From assembly GCF_003054055.1 (NCBI RefSeq), contig NZ_QBKI01000010.1, positions 124,001 to 188,000 on the forward strand: a stretch of 64,000 bases of DNA, in the 5' to 3' direction. The notes beneath the pieces are model-generated. The model did no database searches. It was not told where the DNA came from and saw only the letters and a list, made by a program, of their open reading frames with translations. The DNA is from Pontibacter mucosus. Its GTDB lineage: Bacteria; Bacteroidota; Bacteroidia; Cytophagales; Hymenobacteraceae. The position numbers were made by a program, and so were the translations under genes. Shown one piece after another: positions 19,028 through 27,683 of this stretch (the stretch's first letter is position 1; each line of letters begins with the position of its first letter).

Positions 19028-19146
19028 TGTTACGGAAGCGCACAGGTGTAACAGGCAGAGGTGTATCGGAAGCGAACAGTATAAAGTTGGTTGTATGGAT
19101 AATTAGCTGATTAACAGCGCTTTTAATTTTTGGCATCCAAATTTCT
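19028..19146 (+). promoter_or_regulatory. paired 17-bp activator sites plus sigma-54-like promoter upstream of the transglutaminase-like gene
   Basis: TGTTACGGAAGCGCACA (19028-19044) and TGTATCGGAAGCGAACA (19062-19078) lie 34 bp apart, and TGGCATCCAAATTTCT lies at 19131-19146. Spacing and sequence match the element at 16081-16200 almost base for base, while the flanking DNA differs. A leader of about 115 nt would separate the predicted start from ATG 19272. Confidence 0.6.
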
Positions 19147-19271
19147 TATAGTGTTTATGCCGACCGGCAGCTTACGGACAAAGTATAAAGCCGCAGTCGG
19201 AAACAGCGTCTGAACCATGCATACACAAAATAAAACTATCCTTCACCAATCACTAAGTACAAAATAAAACT

Positions 19272-20408
19272 ATGAAAAAGTCATTCACATTTCTGTTCCT
19301 GATGCTGGTGCTGCTAGCGCCCTCCTTCGCACAAAAAATCCATATGGGGCTGCCTGTGGTAAAGGCAACCGCCGCCGTAGCGGACTACAGAGTGGGCAAA
19401 GAGCTTATCAAGGGCAACTGGAACATCATGCCCCAGATTTCGCCGGACGTGCTGCGCGTGCCGGTGCATAAAGGCAAAGAGGACGTTACTTTCTACACCA
19501 ACACCGACTCCATCAGCTTTAAAGTGCAGGCCGGTAAATCGTACCGCTTTTACGTGAACCTGAACGACACCGCTTATGCCTTAACAGAGCTGCAGGGCTT
19601 CGGCTTTGAGGCGGTAGAGTTTAACAAGAAACAGCCGGTGCCGGCTTATACGTTTGTGTATGAGCAAAACCGCAACAACGCCTACCTGCAGGAGCTGCGC
19701 TCGAAGTATAACCTGGACGCCATCGTGGCAGGCGCCGCCAACGACACTGAGAAAGCCCTGCGCATGGTAAACTGGGTGCACAAGCAGTGGCAGCACAACG
19801 GCATGAACGAGCCCAGCAACCCGGATGCGCTGACCATACTGGCTGAGGTGAAAGAAGGCAAACAATTCCGCTGCGTAGAGTATGGCATCGTTACCACCGC
19901 CTGCCTGAACGCTATTGGGCTGCCCGCCCGCACCATGGGCCTGAAGATGAAGGACGTGGAAACAGTGGAGTTCGGTGCCGGCCACGTGCTGCTGGAAGTA
20001 TACCTGCCGGATTTGCAGAAGTGGGTAATGCTGGACGGCCAGTTCGACGTGATGCCGGTGCTTAACAACGTGCCCCTGAACGCGGTGGAGTTTCAGCAGG
20101 CCATCGCCAAAGACTACAGCAAACTGGAAATCAGAAGCCTGTCTGGAACAAGCAAAATGCAGTACGTGAACTGGGTATACCCTTACCTGTACTACTTCGA
20201 CGTGAAGTTCGATAACCGCGAGGGCGTGGCCTTTGAGCGGGAAACCATCGATGGCAAGAGCTCGCTGATGCTCGTGCCGGTGGGGGCCAAGGTGCCGGAA
20301 GTATTCCAGCGCAAGTATAAACTGGACCGCTACAAGTATACCAACTCGCTCACAGACCTGTACCAGGCACCGGTGCTACCGGCTGCCACTACCACGGCAT
20401 CGAGGTAA
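19272..20408 (+). CDS. secreted transglutaminase-like protein (378 aa)
   Basis: A Sec signal peptide (KK, hydrophobic core to about residue 18, APSFA cleavage before Q21) is followed by a beta-rich region (about 40-120) and a transglutaminase-like cysteine-protease fold. The catalytic residues are visible: C201 in FRCVEYGIV, H238 in GAGHVLLEVY and D255 in WVMLDGQFD. In bacteria this fold often hydrolyses or cross-links peptides; the substrate is unknown. The C-terminal 90 residues have no recognised domain. The upstream region carries the same paired operators and sigma-54-like promoter as the permease at 16282, so both may belong to one envelope-related regulon. Confidence 0.82.
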   Translation: MKKSFTFLFLMLVLLAPSFAQKIHMGLPVVKATAAVADYRVGKELIKGNWNIMPQISPDVLRVPVHKGKEDVTFYTNTDSISFKVQAGKSYRFYVNLNDTAYALTELQGFGFEAVEFNKKQPVPAYTFVYEQNRNNAYLQELRSKYNLDAIVAGAANDTEKALRMVNWVHKQWQHNGMNEPSNPDALTILAEVKEGKQFRCVEYGIVTTACLNAIGLPARTMGLKMKDVETVEFGAGHVLLEVYLPDLQKWVMLDGQFDVMPVLNNVPLNAVEFQQAIAKDYSKLEIRSLSGTSKMQYVNWVYPYLYYFDVKFDNREGVAFERETIDGKSSLMLVPVGAKVPEVFQRKYKLDRYKYTNSLTDLYQAPVLPAATTTASR

Positions 20409-20550
20409 GTATAAAGTATAAACCTGAAACTTTTTGGCTGTTGCTTTGCGTTAATAATTCGCTGGCAGCAGCCAAAAAGCCATAAATAATCTGTATGTTT
20501 GTGGCATACTTCTTGAAGTATAAAAGCAAGAACAGCGTTCTTTAACTTAT

Positions 20551-20918
20551 GGGGATGACCGGAATTGACAGCTTGAGCAAATTGCGTGTAAGCATGTCGG
20601 GTGATGAACGTACCACCTGTCAAAAATCCGTTCGAACAATAACTGGCGAATCTAATTACGCCATGGCTGCTTAATCTAGGTATTAAGCACTAGCCATAGT
20701 CTCGTGCAGGTTTCGTGAATCTGCCTGCATATATGAGGCTTCGATCCGATTTACTAGTCTGTGTAAAGGTGTGGTGCACAGGCGAAACTAAAGCACCTAA
20801 GGAGTGCGCATAAGTTTGGTTTATACTTGCAAGCTCCCGACAACCCGAATAAACCTAAGCATGTAGAAGGCACGACGGTTTCCTTGTCTGGACCAGGGTT
20901 CGAATCCCTGCATCTCCA
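20551..20918 (+). ncRNA. ssrA: transfer-messenger RNA (tmRNA)
   Basis: The 5' end GGGGATGACC pairs with the 3' end CATCTCC to form the acceptor stem, and GGTTCGAATCCC is the T-loop near 20897. The tag frame starts at a GGC resume codon (20645) and encodes GESNYAMAA followed by TAA at 20672-20674. NYAMAA-type endings occur in Cytophagales tmRNAs. Several pseudoknot stems can be followed after the tag. The terminal CCA is not encoded. It rescues stalled ribosomes together with SmpB. The 3' end is the integration site of the island to the right; the last bases are restored by the attachment repeat. Confidence 0.95.
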
Positions 20919-20920
20919 CT
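20899..20920 (+). other. attL of the ssrA island
   Basis: A 22-bp sequence beginning TTCGAATCCC and ending ATCTCCACT forms the 3' end of ssrA. It is repeated exactly at 38096-38117. Confidence 0.85.
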
Positions 20921-21002
20921 ATTATCTTTGTTATTCGCTTGTTTGTCAGTTAATTGCAATCATGCTGCACAACAAAGTGCATAACATTCTTCCAAGCATA
21001 AC

Positions 21003-21037
21003 AAAAAGCCTTATCAATATTGATAAGGCTTTTTTTG
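21003..21037 (+). terminator. terminator now serving ssrA
   Basis: A perfect 32-bp palindrome (AAAAAGCCTTATCAAT and its complement) with a T run begins about 85 bp after the ssrA end, inside the island. It would replace the displaced native terminator. Confidence 0.75.
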
Positions 21038-21065
21038 TTTCAGTTCAGTCACTGTTCATCTGCTT

Positions 21066-21106
21066 AACCACAGACAGCTACTTTAAAAAAGTAGCTGTCT
21101 GTGGTT
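21066..21106 (-). terminator. hairpin downstream of the 126-aa gene
   Basis: AACCACAGACAGCTAC pairs perfectly with GTAGCTGTCTGTGGTT around an A/T-rich loop. It sits just past the stop at 21130 on the minus strand and could act in both directions. Confidence 0.5.
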
Positions 21107-21129
21107 GCTGGCTAAAGCAAAACCTCACA

Positions 21130-21510
21130 TTATCTCAGGTTAATAAATTCAGCGAACTGCAAAATCAGTTTAGGGGATGTCTCTGGAATGTTTAATGGGT
21201 TGAACTCATCCATATAAGTAACAGATAGTCTCAATGACTGTGTTGAATGCAGTTGTGTCTCGGCATTATAGCGAATCAACAACACATCTATACAAAAGTC
21301 CTGAGCATCATCTTTTAGCTTGATATATTGTTTCAAAGCGTAGTGGTAATCTTCGTCAGGGATAACAAGATGATATGTAGCAGCCTCCGGTAAAGGAGTT
21401 TCTACCTGGACATTATAGATTCCTCGTATACAATGTACCATGAAAGGCAACGGCCAGAAGTTGTCAAATTCTTCCAACGGAATTGGTATAGCATCTTCAT
21501 ATATCTTCAT
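21130..21510 (-). CDS. hypothetical protein (126 aa), partner of the small RHH-like gene
   Basis: I do not recognise this acidic, soluble protein. It has no signal peptide or membrane segment. It has a beta-rich pattern (IYNVQVETPLP, YHLVIPDEDYHYAL, FCIDVLLIRYN, LRLSVTYMDEF). ATG 21510 is taken as the start; a GTG at 21513 overlaps the stop of the upstream 51-aa gene (TAG at 21513-21515), so the two genes are almost certainly co-translated. A small DNA-binding-like protein followed immediately by a 126-aa protein is a layout seen in toxin-antitoxin pairs, but the fold offers no proof. Confidence 0.55.
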   Translation of the reverse strand: MKIYEDAIPIPLEEFDNFWPLPFMVHCIRGIYNVQVETPLPEAATYHLVIPDEDYHYALKQYIKLKDDAQDFCIDVLLIRYNAETQLHSTQSLRLSVTYMDEFNPLNIPETSPKLILQFAEFINLR

Positions 21511-21512
21511 CA

Positions 21513-21668
21513 CTATATTATTTCTTTTTTTAGTCTGCTGTTAAAGGCTGTCATAGCGAGTCTTACAATGTCTCCTTTACTTAGTTTGATGTTTTTAAGC
21601 AGGAAATAATATTTGGCTTTTTCTATTTCGATGTCCACCTCAGGATTCAATTTAATACTTCGTTTCAT
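21513..21668 (-). CDS. 51-aa ribbon-helix-helix-like small protein
   Basis: From ATG 21668 the frame reads MKRSIKLNPE, then a helix rich in E/K, then LSKGDIVRLAMTAFNSRLK, and ends at TAG 21513-21515. A short basic beta-strand (RSIKLN) followed by two helices is the ribbon-helix-helix pattern of small repressors and antitoxins. It is immediately followed by the 126-aa gene with overlapping start and stop signals. It is too short for routine gene finders. Confidence 0.5.
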   Translation of the reverse strand: MKRSIKLNPEVDIEIEKAKYYFLLKNIKLSKGDIVRLAMTAFNSRLKKEII

Positions 21669-21791
21669 TGTAGTAATTTTCTTTTTTATATTTTATATAT
21701 AAAATTTTAAATACTACTTTTCTACTTTTATCCCTTTTCCTGGTACATCTACCTACCGATTGTTTATATATAATTAAAACAATCATAATCA

Positions 21792-22271
21792 ATGAAATCA
21801 CATACAACTGATATAGCATTAGAATTAACGAGGGAAATCCCTATAGAAAAATTAAATGAAAAGCATTTAGAGTTTATAACCAGCAGCCATAAAAGATATT
21901 TGTGGGATGATGAAGATTATATGTACACACCAGATGATATGCTTTATTGTAACATAAATCGTATCCTGGTGCCTATCATAATGAATGAATTTCTGTTGAT
22001 AGGCTGGTATGAACATACTACTATAAGAAGTGCTAATATTCCATCAGCAGCTAATTTTTATGTCCATATGCTGAGTAATCAAGTTTTCATACTGGCAAAT
22101 TTCGACCATAAGCAATACATTTTGGCAGCACCTTATCCATCCTCTGCTGAGGCTGCGATGAATTTCGTGGAAAGTGGAAACGACCTTTGTAAAGCATACA
22201 GGAGAGAGTACAAACAATATTTAACATCAAGAAGAAAAGGTCTGATTGAGGATATATTGCATGATGAGTAG
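21792..22271 (+). CDS. hypothetical protein (159 aa)
   Basis: Family not recognised. A soluble mixed alpha/beta protein with a Tyr/Asp-rich early segment (RYLWDDEDYMYTPDDML) and a basic C-terminal helix (RREYKQYLTSRRKG). ATG 21792 follows an A-rich leader, as is usual in this lineage. It is divergent from the RHH-like pair. Other small unrecognised proteins of similar size occur at 22427, 27684, 30187 and 30587; it shows no obvious similarity to them. Confidence 0.5.
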   Translation: MKSHTTDIALELTREIPIEKLNEKHLEFITSSHKRYLWDDEDYMYTPDDMLYCNINRILVPIIMNEFLLIGWYEHTTIRSANIPSAANFYVHMLSNQVFILANFDHKQYILAAPYPSSAEAAMNFVESGNDLCKAYRREYKQYLTSRRKGLIEDILHDE

Positions 22272-22426
22272 ATACCTTATTCTTAAATAAACGTGCTTTA
22301 AGCGAATTCGAAGAATATTTAATACAGGTATGTTAACTATATCTGCCTTATCAGAAATAATCTCAAATTTTTTAAACTTATCCTTTTCTCATGTCTATAA
22401 TGCATGTAAAAATTAATTAAAGCATT

Positions 22427-22948
22427 ATGATAAATGATAAATCGAAAAAGGCTGAACCAGCCTTACATGATAAGAGGTACGTTCACTATGGCGTTGAAGA
22501 ACTATTTGATAGCCAGTCATGGAAACCGGATGAAGTTTTTAGCAACTGTAATGGAAAGTATTTGACTGGTTATGTAGCAACAGGAAATAGGTTTTATTAT
22601 GAAGATGGTCATATTAAACCTTGGGATGTGCTTTGGTATAAAGGGCCAGAAGGACATGAACCATTATTTATTCCTTTTAACTCACTTAAAGTGTTTGCAA
22701 TTCAGGACTACTGGTATCACGTCATTCATTATACTACAATTTTTTTTAGAAATATTGAAACATGGGAGACTTACTATCTTTCTAAGACTGAGCATATATA
22801 TTCCACTGGTTATGACGAGTTTGGTGAACCTGAAAAATTTTATGCTTACAAGCAAGATGAAGCTGACATGGATTTGCTTAATGAAGACTCTCTTAGGTTT
22901 GTAAATACCAGAGACATAAAGCTTATAAAGCTTTTTAAAGAGATATAA
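22427..22948 (+). CDS. hypothetical protein (173 aa), paralogue of the gene at 27684
   Basis: Family not recognised. Residues about 25-115 align with the product of 27684-28190: ELFDSQSW / KLFDSTYW, GNRFYYEDGHIKPWDVL / NDRFYYKEGYISDHDVL, and KVFAIQDYWYHVIHYT / IVYAIGEQSFNDVLYF, with an aromatic beta-rich core. It is soluble, with no signal peptide. The C-terminus ends in a basic segment (RDIKLIKLFKEI), like its paralogue (KISRLFE). The gene is followed by a bidirectional hairpin. Confidence 0.55.
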   Translation: MINDKSKKAEPALHDKRYVHYGVEELFDSQSWKPDEVFSNCNGKYLTGYVATGNRFYYEDGHIKPWDVLWYKGPEGHEPLFIPFNSLKVFAIQDYWYHVIHYTTIFFRNIETWETYYLSKTEHIYSTGYDEFGEPEKFYAYKQDEADMDLLNEDSLRFVNTRDIKLIKLFKEI

Positions 22949-22983
22949 GTGAATTGAGTAGAGTAGTAAATACAATTAAACAT

Positions 22984-23022
22984 AAAAATAGCCGGGAGAT
23001 AAGGAAACCCGGCTATTTTTTA
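22984..23022. terminator. bidirectional terminator
   Basis: AAAAATAGCCGGG pairs with CCCGGCTATTTTT (22984-22996 with 23008-23020). It lies between the convergent genes ending at 22948 and 23053. Confidence 0.75.
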
Positions 23023-23052
23023 TGGTAAATCTCCGCTAAGAGATATCCGATA

Positions 23053-23823
23053 TTAGATTTTATATTTTTCTTCAATAATTGTAAATACTTTTTCTAAATC
23101 AACTTCTCTTTTAGCATTAAAAGCTTCTTTAGCTGTTAAATTAGTACTTAAATAGTATTCATTGGCAACATAGTCAAGTAAGTCATCTCGGAAGCTGTCA
23201 ATAATAGCAAAGACAATTTCTTTAAGTTTTTCTATGTCTCTAAGAGACAAAGAAAAATCTACTTGTTTTGTATCGTCAAACTTACTCCCGTGACCAATTG
23301 CGTTGCGGTTAGCAAGAAGTTGGCTATTTAGATAATGTTCCCTTGTCTGAACTGCACTTTTATAGCCTAATCCTAAAATTGAAGTGATATTTCTTAAAAC
23401 TTTTGGTTTTAGATTGGATTCAGTGTTAATAATTGAGCTATCAAAATCGTCTTCAATCCGGACATTGGCTTGAAATTTTCTTGTTTCCAGTTTCAAATAT
23501 TTAGACATAAAAGCCATTTCATTAGCCAATGTCATACTTCCATTGTTCTCGATGCATCTACTTATGTATTCTTTGATTGAAATAGCTTTGAAATTGCTCG
23601 ACAAAACACCAACATTTATATTTTTATCGGAAACATATTTGATGTATAGCTTGCTGCTCAATTTTATATATCCCTCCCAATGAGCATAAAGAAGTAATAT
23701 TAAGGACTTTAAAACTACTTCATTATTACTTTCTTTCTTAGCTATTAACAACAAGTCCGATATTTCTTTTTTCCTCCAACCTAAGTCTTCGTCAAGAAGA
23801 TTTTCAAACTGTTGGTACTTCAT
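23053..23823 (-). CDS. MAE_28990/MAE_18760-like HEPN protein (256 aa)
   Basis: The sequence NRNAIGHGS carries the HEPN RNase motif R-N-x3-H (R173, N174, H178). An upstream helix holds YAHWEGYIKLSSKLYI, which is characteristic of this HEPN subfamily. HEPN proteins of this type are predicted metal-independent RNases found with DUF262 and restriction systems in defence loci. The start overlaps the stop of the DUF262 gene (ATGA at 23820-23823), so they are translationally coupled. Together with the upstream restriction-modification gene they form a three-gene minus-strand operon. The likely role is a growth-arresting or nuclease arm of a phage-defence module; that is inference. Confidence 0.75.
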   Translation of the reverse strand: MKYQQFENLLDEDLGWRKKEISDLLLIAKKESNNEVVLKSLILLLYAHWEGYIKLSSKLYIKYVSDKNINVGVLSSNFKAISIKEYISRCIENNGSMTLANEMAFMSKYLKLETRKFQANVRIEDDFDSSIINTESNLKPKVLRNITSILGLGYKSAVQTREHYLNSQLLANRNAIGHGSKFDDTKQVDFSLSLRDIEKLKEIVFAIIDSFRDDLLDYVANEYYLSTNLTAKEAFNAKREVDLEKVFTIIEEKYKI

Positions 23824-24911
23824 AGTTGAAAGTAAGCCTTAGAGAATTCTGTTAGTCCTTTTATACGTGTCAGTGCCTTAACACCCCTGTCAGAGTATAT
23901 CTCAAAATCTTTTTGACTATACAAGTCTTTGATTTTTTGTTGAAACTCTGGCACGCTCAGCACAGAAAGCTTATCAATATTTTCCGCAACACCAGGAGTA
24001 ATAGCATCAAAGCTTGACTGTGAAAAAGGACCATCAAAATCATCCTTTTCGCTGTTGTATTTTTTGAAAGCTTTGTCGCCTAATGTCTTAGCTAATAAAT
24101 CAAATACTCGCTTAAATGTGTCGGCCTCTTTATCGAAATTAAAGTCTTGGTCTCCTATCAAATTCGCAGTTTCAGCATCAATGAACTCACTCAATAGGGA
24201 AGAAGAGACCTTATATTTAGCGAAATCAACCTTGCCATATTTTGCAATCATGTAGCGTAAGATTAACTCCATATGAAACTCTATCTTGAACTTATAATCT
24301 TGAAGAGGTAGGCAGTCAATGAAGTTTGGATACTTTTTAAGATTATTTAACTTATCATAAAATTCTTCATCAAGCATAATTATTAGGCAGTTTCGAATTT
24401 CCTGTGGTTCCAAATGTAGTCCACCAGAGTTTAGTCTTTGAAACAATTCATACTGAGCCTGAATGCTATTCTCAGTAAGAATAATGTTTATATCGAACTT
24501 AGACCTTCTGAGAAGCCTCTTTAAATCTTCCGGTAAACTGCTCCAATCGAACCCTTCCAGCGATGGCAGCTTTTTGGTTACTGTTAAAGTAAGTGGGGCG
24601 TGATTTTTTAACTCACCTGTTAGCTGTAAAATTGTTGAAATCCTTTGGACACCATCAACAACAGTCCATTTCCCATCTTCTTTTTGAGCAACAAAAATAG
24701 GAGGAATCGGAATTCCTAATAGTATGGATTCAATAAAGCGAGATTTCTGTTCATCTCCCCATCTGTATAGTCTTTGAAATGCAGGGTCTAATTCAATTTC
24801 GCCATCTTTATACAAATTGATAATTTCACCGATGGACATACTGTAGCTGTCGGTTTTTATTTCCTTTCTACCAGTAGCGAGTTCATCTAATAACTCTCTT
24901 TCATTTGGCAT
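23820..24911 (-). CDS. DUF262 (GmrS/ParB-like) domain protein (363 aa)
   Basis: Residues 25-110 show the DUF262 pattern: SIGEIINLYKDGEIELDPAFQRLYRW, then FIESILLGIPIPPIF, then VVDGVQRISTI, where the D-G-x-Q-R motif (86-90) is the predicted nucleotide-binding or hydrolysing site. QAQYELFQRLNSGG (about 173-186) is also typical. The HNH-bearing DUF1524 partner domain of GmrSD-type enzymes is absent; the downstream HEPN protein may supply the nuclease. It lies 41 bp after the methyltransferase-endonuclease gene and overlaps the HEPN start by 4 bp. Confidence 0.8.
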   Translation of the reverse strand: MPNERELLDELATGRKEIKTDSYSMSIGEIINLYKDGEIELDPAFQRLYRWGDEQKSRFIESILLGIPIPPIFVAQKEDGKWTVVDGVQRISTILQLTGELKNHAPLTLTVTKKLPSLEGFDWSSLPEDLKRLLRRSKFDINIILTENSIQAQYELFQRLNSGGLHLEPQEIRNCLIIMLDEEFYDKLNNLKKYPNFIDCLPLQDYKFKIEFHMELILRYMIAKYGKVDFAKYKVSSSLLSEFIDAETANLIGDQDFNFDKEADTFKRVFDLLAKTLGDKAFKKYNSEKDDFDGPFSQSSFDAITPGVAENIDKLSVLSVPEFQQKIKDLYSQKDFEIYSDRGVKALTRIKGLTEFSKAYFQL

Positions 24912-24952
24912 GACATACTTTCGTTAGTATAACAAATAAATTTTACTACAAC

Positions 24953-27454
24953 TTATGACTTATATGGACCTAAGAATCTTACTCCATTGAAGTGTATCAT
25001 GTGAGTAGGTGCATCTGCAATCCATACCTCTGTTTCCCATGATATATCATTGAGATATTTTACCATCGTCTTCCTGTCTGGAAAAGCGGTTACATAAACT
25101 AATTTGTCTTTTATAGGCGCAAATAATGTTGCTAACTCCTTATGTCTCTTGCCATCAACCGGGCCATGAGACGTAACAGATTCAATTAATAACACCCAAT
25201 CTTCTTTCGGATAGTATAGAACTACATCGGGCATTTTTCCGTGACTATCTACTTCCACGCCAAGTTCAGCCAAAAAGTCTTTTTCAAAGAAGTCTGTTTT
25301 GCCACCAGTGTCACCTACATAAACAACCTTTGCACCAGGAGCGAAACGAGGACCAAACTCAACTATGATGTCTTTGATAAGTTGGCTGTGCGCACCTGCT
25401 GTAAGTTTTATCTCTTTATCATCGGAAACTTGTAACGGTATCAGAGCCATTTCTCGCTCCATTGCATATTGTTGGACAAGTGTTTCTCGGTCTTTAAGGT
25501 ATTCCGTTAACTTTCCATCCCAAGATGAAGTACCGTATGCAAGGAGGGTGTTATGAAGTTCAGCAGCTATCTGGTAACAAGCTTTGGGTGAATTAACGGC
25601 ACGATTTGGGTCGTCCGGATTATATAGTGCTATACCTGCATCTACAAACTGATGAAGTGTTTGACGTCTAAAAGTTTCTCTTGTGTTGGGTGCATATTCT
25701 TTTCCATACACATCCCGGCTCCAATCCATTATTGGCGTTACCCCAATCATAGGACGTTCAATTTCATCCCAAGAACCAGTTGGTTGTAGATTCAAAAGAG
25801 CCAAAAAAGTTAATGCTGAACGTTCATTAAGTTGCGCTCGTGGCATTCCCAACGCTGTTAAAATTTCTAACGCTTCTTCTATTTTAGATTGAGCGTTTAG
25901 TGGGTTGTTTTCAGTGTTTTGTGTCATTAAGTTTATTTCATTATCAATGATAGAATCTATATCGTTTTGTGACAACGTGAATGTATGTACCTGCTTACCC
26001 ATCCTGTGTAATGATTCAAGAGATGGATAGTGTAGAGACTTTAAATCAGTAGCATTTACTTGTGTGTGTCCACCAAACTGTCGGTAGTACTTATCCAAAA
26101 GTGTAGAGTTTAGGTATACATAAAGACCTTTGGCAAGTGCTTCATCTACTCCGGCTTTTTTGGTATGGAAAACATTTAGCTTATTTTCAAAACCAATCAT
26201 TTCGCCTGGTAATGATGAATCGTAGAAAGAGGCTACTATTCTTCGTTTTTCTTCTTTGCTACTGAATCTTCTCGTTAGAACAAAGTAACCTTTATGCTTC
26301 CAAAGCCATGACTTTGACTTCTGTGATATCATAATAGCATTCGGCTTCTTTGAAACCTTAGGCCAATGTACTGAACCATTTAAGTGAACAGGATAAAGTA
26401 GTGGTGCTGCACCATCTTCATAGTCCGTTCGGAGGTCTTCTCTCAAGCGGAAATCTACAACAGGTCCGGTACTTACCTCAACACCCAATTCATCCAGTGT
26501 AGCGTTGAAGACGGCCATGTAATCTACAATAGCCTGCTCACGATTAGTAGGAGCAATATGTATGAATTGCTGCTTATCATTTTGTTTCACGATGCTACCC
26601 AACTTGACCCTGCGGACTGTCATATCAGTTGCCGTGTATTCATTATGGTCTTCATCGAAAGAGAAGTCTGCTACAGGGCTTGATGTAATTGTAACATCAT
26701 CAGTTACTTCACCTTTAACACAATGGATGATTACATTTTCTTGCAGCACATCATTATCTGAGAAAGCATTGTTACGGCTATCAAAAATATGGATGTGTTT
26801 TATGGCTGTCTCTTTCAATAGCAGTTGCCTGAAAGGATGGTAATATGGTCCGTTACAGAATGAACGGGGAATTATAGCTACAATCTCACCACCTGGTTTT
26901 AACATCTTAATCGCCAAAGCCACGAATCCGGTGTATAAATTGACCGTTTCAATACCTATCTGGCTCATAGCGATACGATGTTCACTTGACGTGCTGATTT
27001 TCTTGTAAGGAGGGTTCATGATAACATGGGTGTAACCTTCATGTTTTCTACTGAACAGTCCGTTATCAACAAGCTGAGTAGCTGATAAAATGAAATCTTT
27101 ATCAATAAATTCAGATGAAAACTCATATCCCTTGCTTTTCACTGCACTACTGCATGTGGCAAGTGTTTCTGCTAAATATGGTTTAATTATATTTTCGATA
27201 TCATAGGCTACAATATCCAGTGATGTGATTTCTTCACGTCTAATAGCTTCTTCTGTAAAAGCAGCGAGAAGTGAACCAACACCACAGCCAGGGTCGAGCA
27301 GCCTTACTTCACCCTTTATATTAGTGAAGAGTGAAGCCATAAATTGGCAAATAGGTGATGGTGTAAAAAACTGGCCTAAACTTGATTTACGTTTAGGGTC
27401 TAACTTTGAATTTGCCTCAACACGGAGTGCCTCAGCTTTGCTTATTATTTCCAA
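24953..27454 (-). CDS. fused N6-adenine methyltransferase and BsuBI/PstI-type restriction endonuclease (833 aa)
   Basis: The N-terminal half is an adenine-specific DNA methyltransferase: motif X-like SLGQFFTP (25-32), SAM site LLDPGCGVGSLL (52-63) and catalytic NPPY (147-150). The C-terminal 150 residues match the BsuBI/PstI endonuclease family: VYVGDTGGKTDFFEKDFL, GKMPDVVLYYP, LLIESVTSHGPVDGKRH, YVTAFPDRKTMVKYL and WETEVWIADAPTHMIHFNG. One polypeptide therefore both methylates and cuts DNA; PstI relatives recognise CTGCAG, but specificity here is not shown. The start codon appears to be TTG (27454); the next ATG would delete motif X. It leads the operon with the DUF262 and HEPN genes. Confidence 0.88.
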   Translation of the reverse strand: MEIISKAEALRVEANSKLDPKRKSSLGQFFTPSPICQFMASLFTNIKGEVRLLDPGCGVGSLLAAFTEEAIRREEITSLDIVAYDIENIIKPYLAETLATCSSAVKSKGYEFSSEFIDKDFILSATQLVDNGLFSRKHEGYTHVIMNPPYKKISTSSEHRIAMSQIGIETVNLYTGFVALAIKMLKPGGEIVAIIPRSFCNGPYYHPFRQLLLKETAIKHIHIFDSRNNAFSDNDVLQENVIIHCVKGEVTDDVTITSSPVADFSFDEDHNEYTATDMTVRRVKLGSIVKQNDKQQFIHIAPTNREQAIVDYMAVFNATLDELGVEVSTGPVVDFRLREDLRTDYEDGAAPLLYPVHLNGSVHWPKVSKKPNAIMISQKSKSWLWKHKGYFVLTRRFSSKEEKRRIVASFYDSSLPGEMIGFENKLNVFHTKKAGVDEALAKGLYVYLNSTLLDKYYRQFGGHTQVNATDLKSLHYPSLESLHRMGKQVHTFTLSQNDIDSIIDNEINLMTQNTENNPLNAQSKIEEALEILTALGMPRAQLNERSALTFLALLNLQPTGSWDEIERPMIGVTPIMDWSRDVYGKEYAPNTRETFRRQTLHQFVDAGIALYNPDDPNRAVNSPKACYQIAAELHNTLLAYGTSSWDGKLTEYLKDRETLVQQYAMEREMALIPLQVSDDKEIKLTAGAHSQLIKDIIVEFGPRFAPGAKVVYVGDTGGKTDFFEKDFLAELGVEVDSHGKMPDVVLYYPKEDWVLLIESVTSHGPVDGKRHKELATLFAPIKDKLVYVTAFPDRKTMVKYLNDISWETEVWIADAPTHMIHFNGVRFLGPYKS

Positions 27455-27683
27455 AATTTAATATTTGAATACTCGAATAAAGATACAATTTACTACTTCC
27501 CTCCTTCTTTTTAGGTGAGAACTTCCTTAAATGTTGTTTCTAATATGTGAAGACCGGTGTTCTGAAGTAAAAGCTACTGCTTTCAAAGAGGCAGATAACT
27601 CATTGATTAAATTTTGTTAAAAATAACTTAAACTTTCTTCTATCTCATCTCTACAATAATGTAAGAAATAAATTTTATGTGAA

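Noticed and set aside
20430..20479. Terminator hairpin after the transglutaminase-like gene
   Set aside because: A stem exists, but no T run follows on the plus strand, so I did not call it a terminator; it may still slow transcription before ssrA.
20551..20918. A tRNA gene at the island border
   Set aside because: The T-arm looks like a tRNA end, but the 5' part and tag frame show that it is tmRNA.
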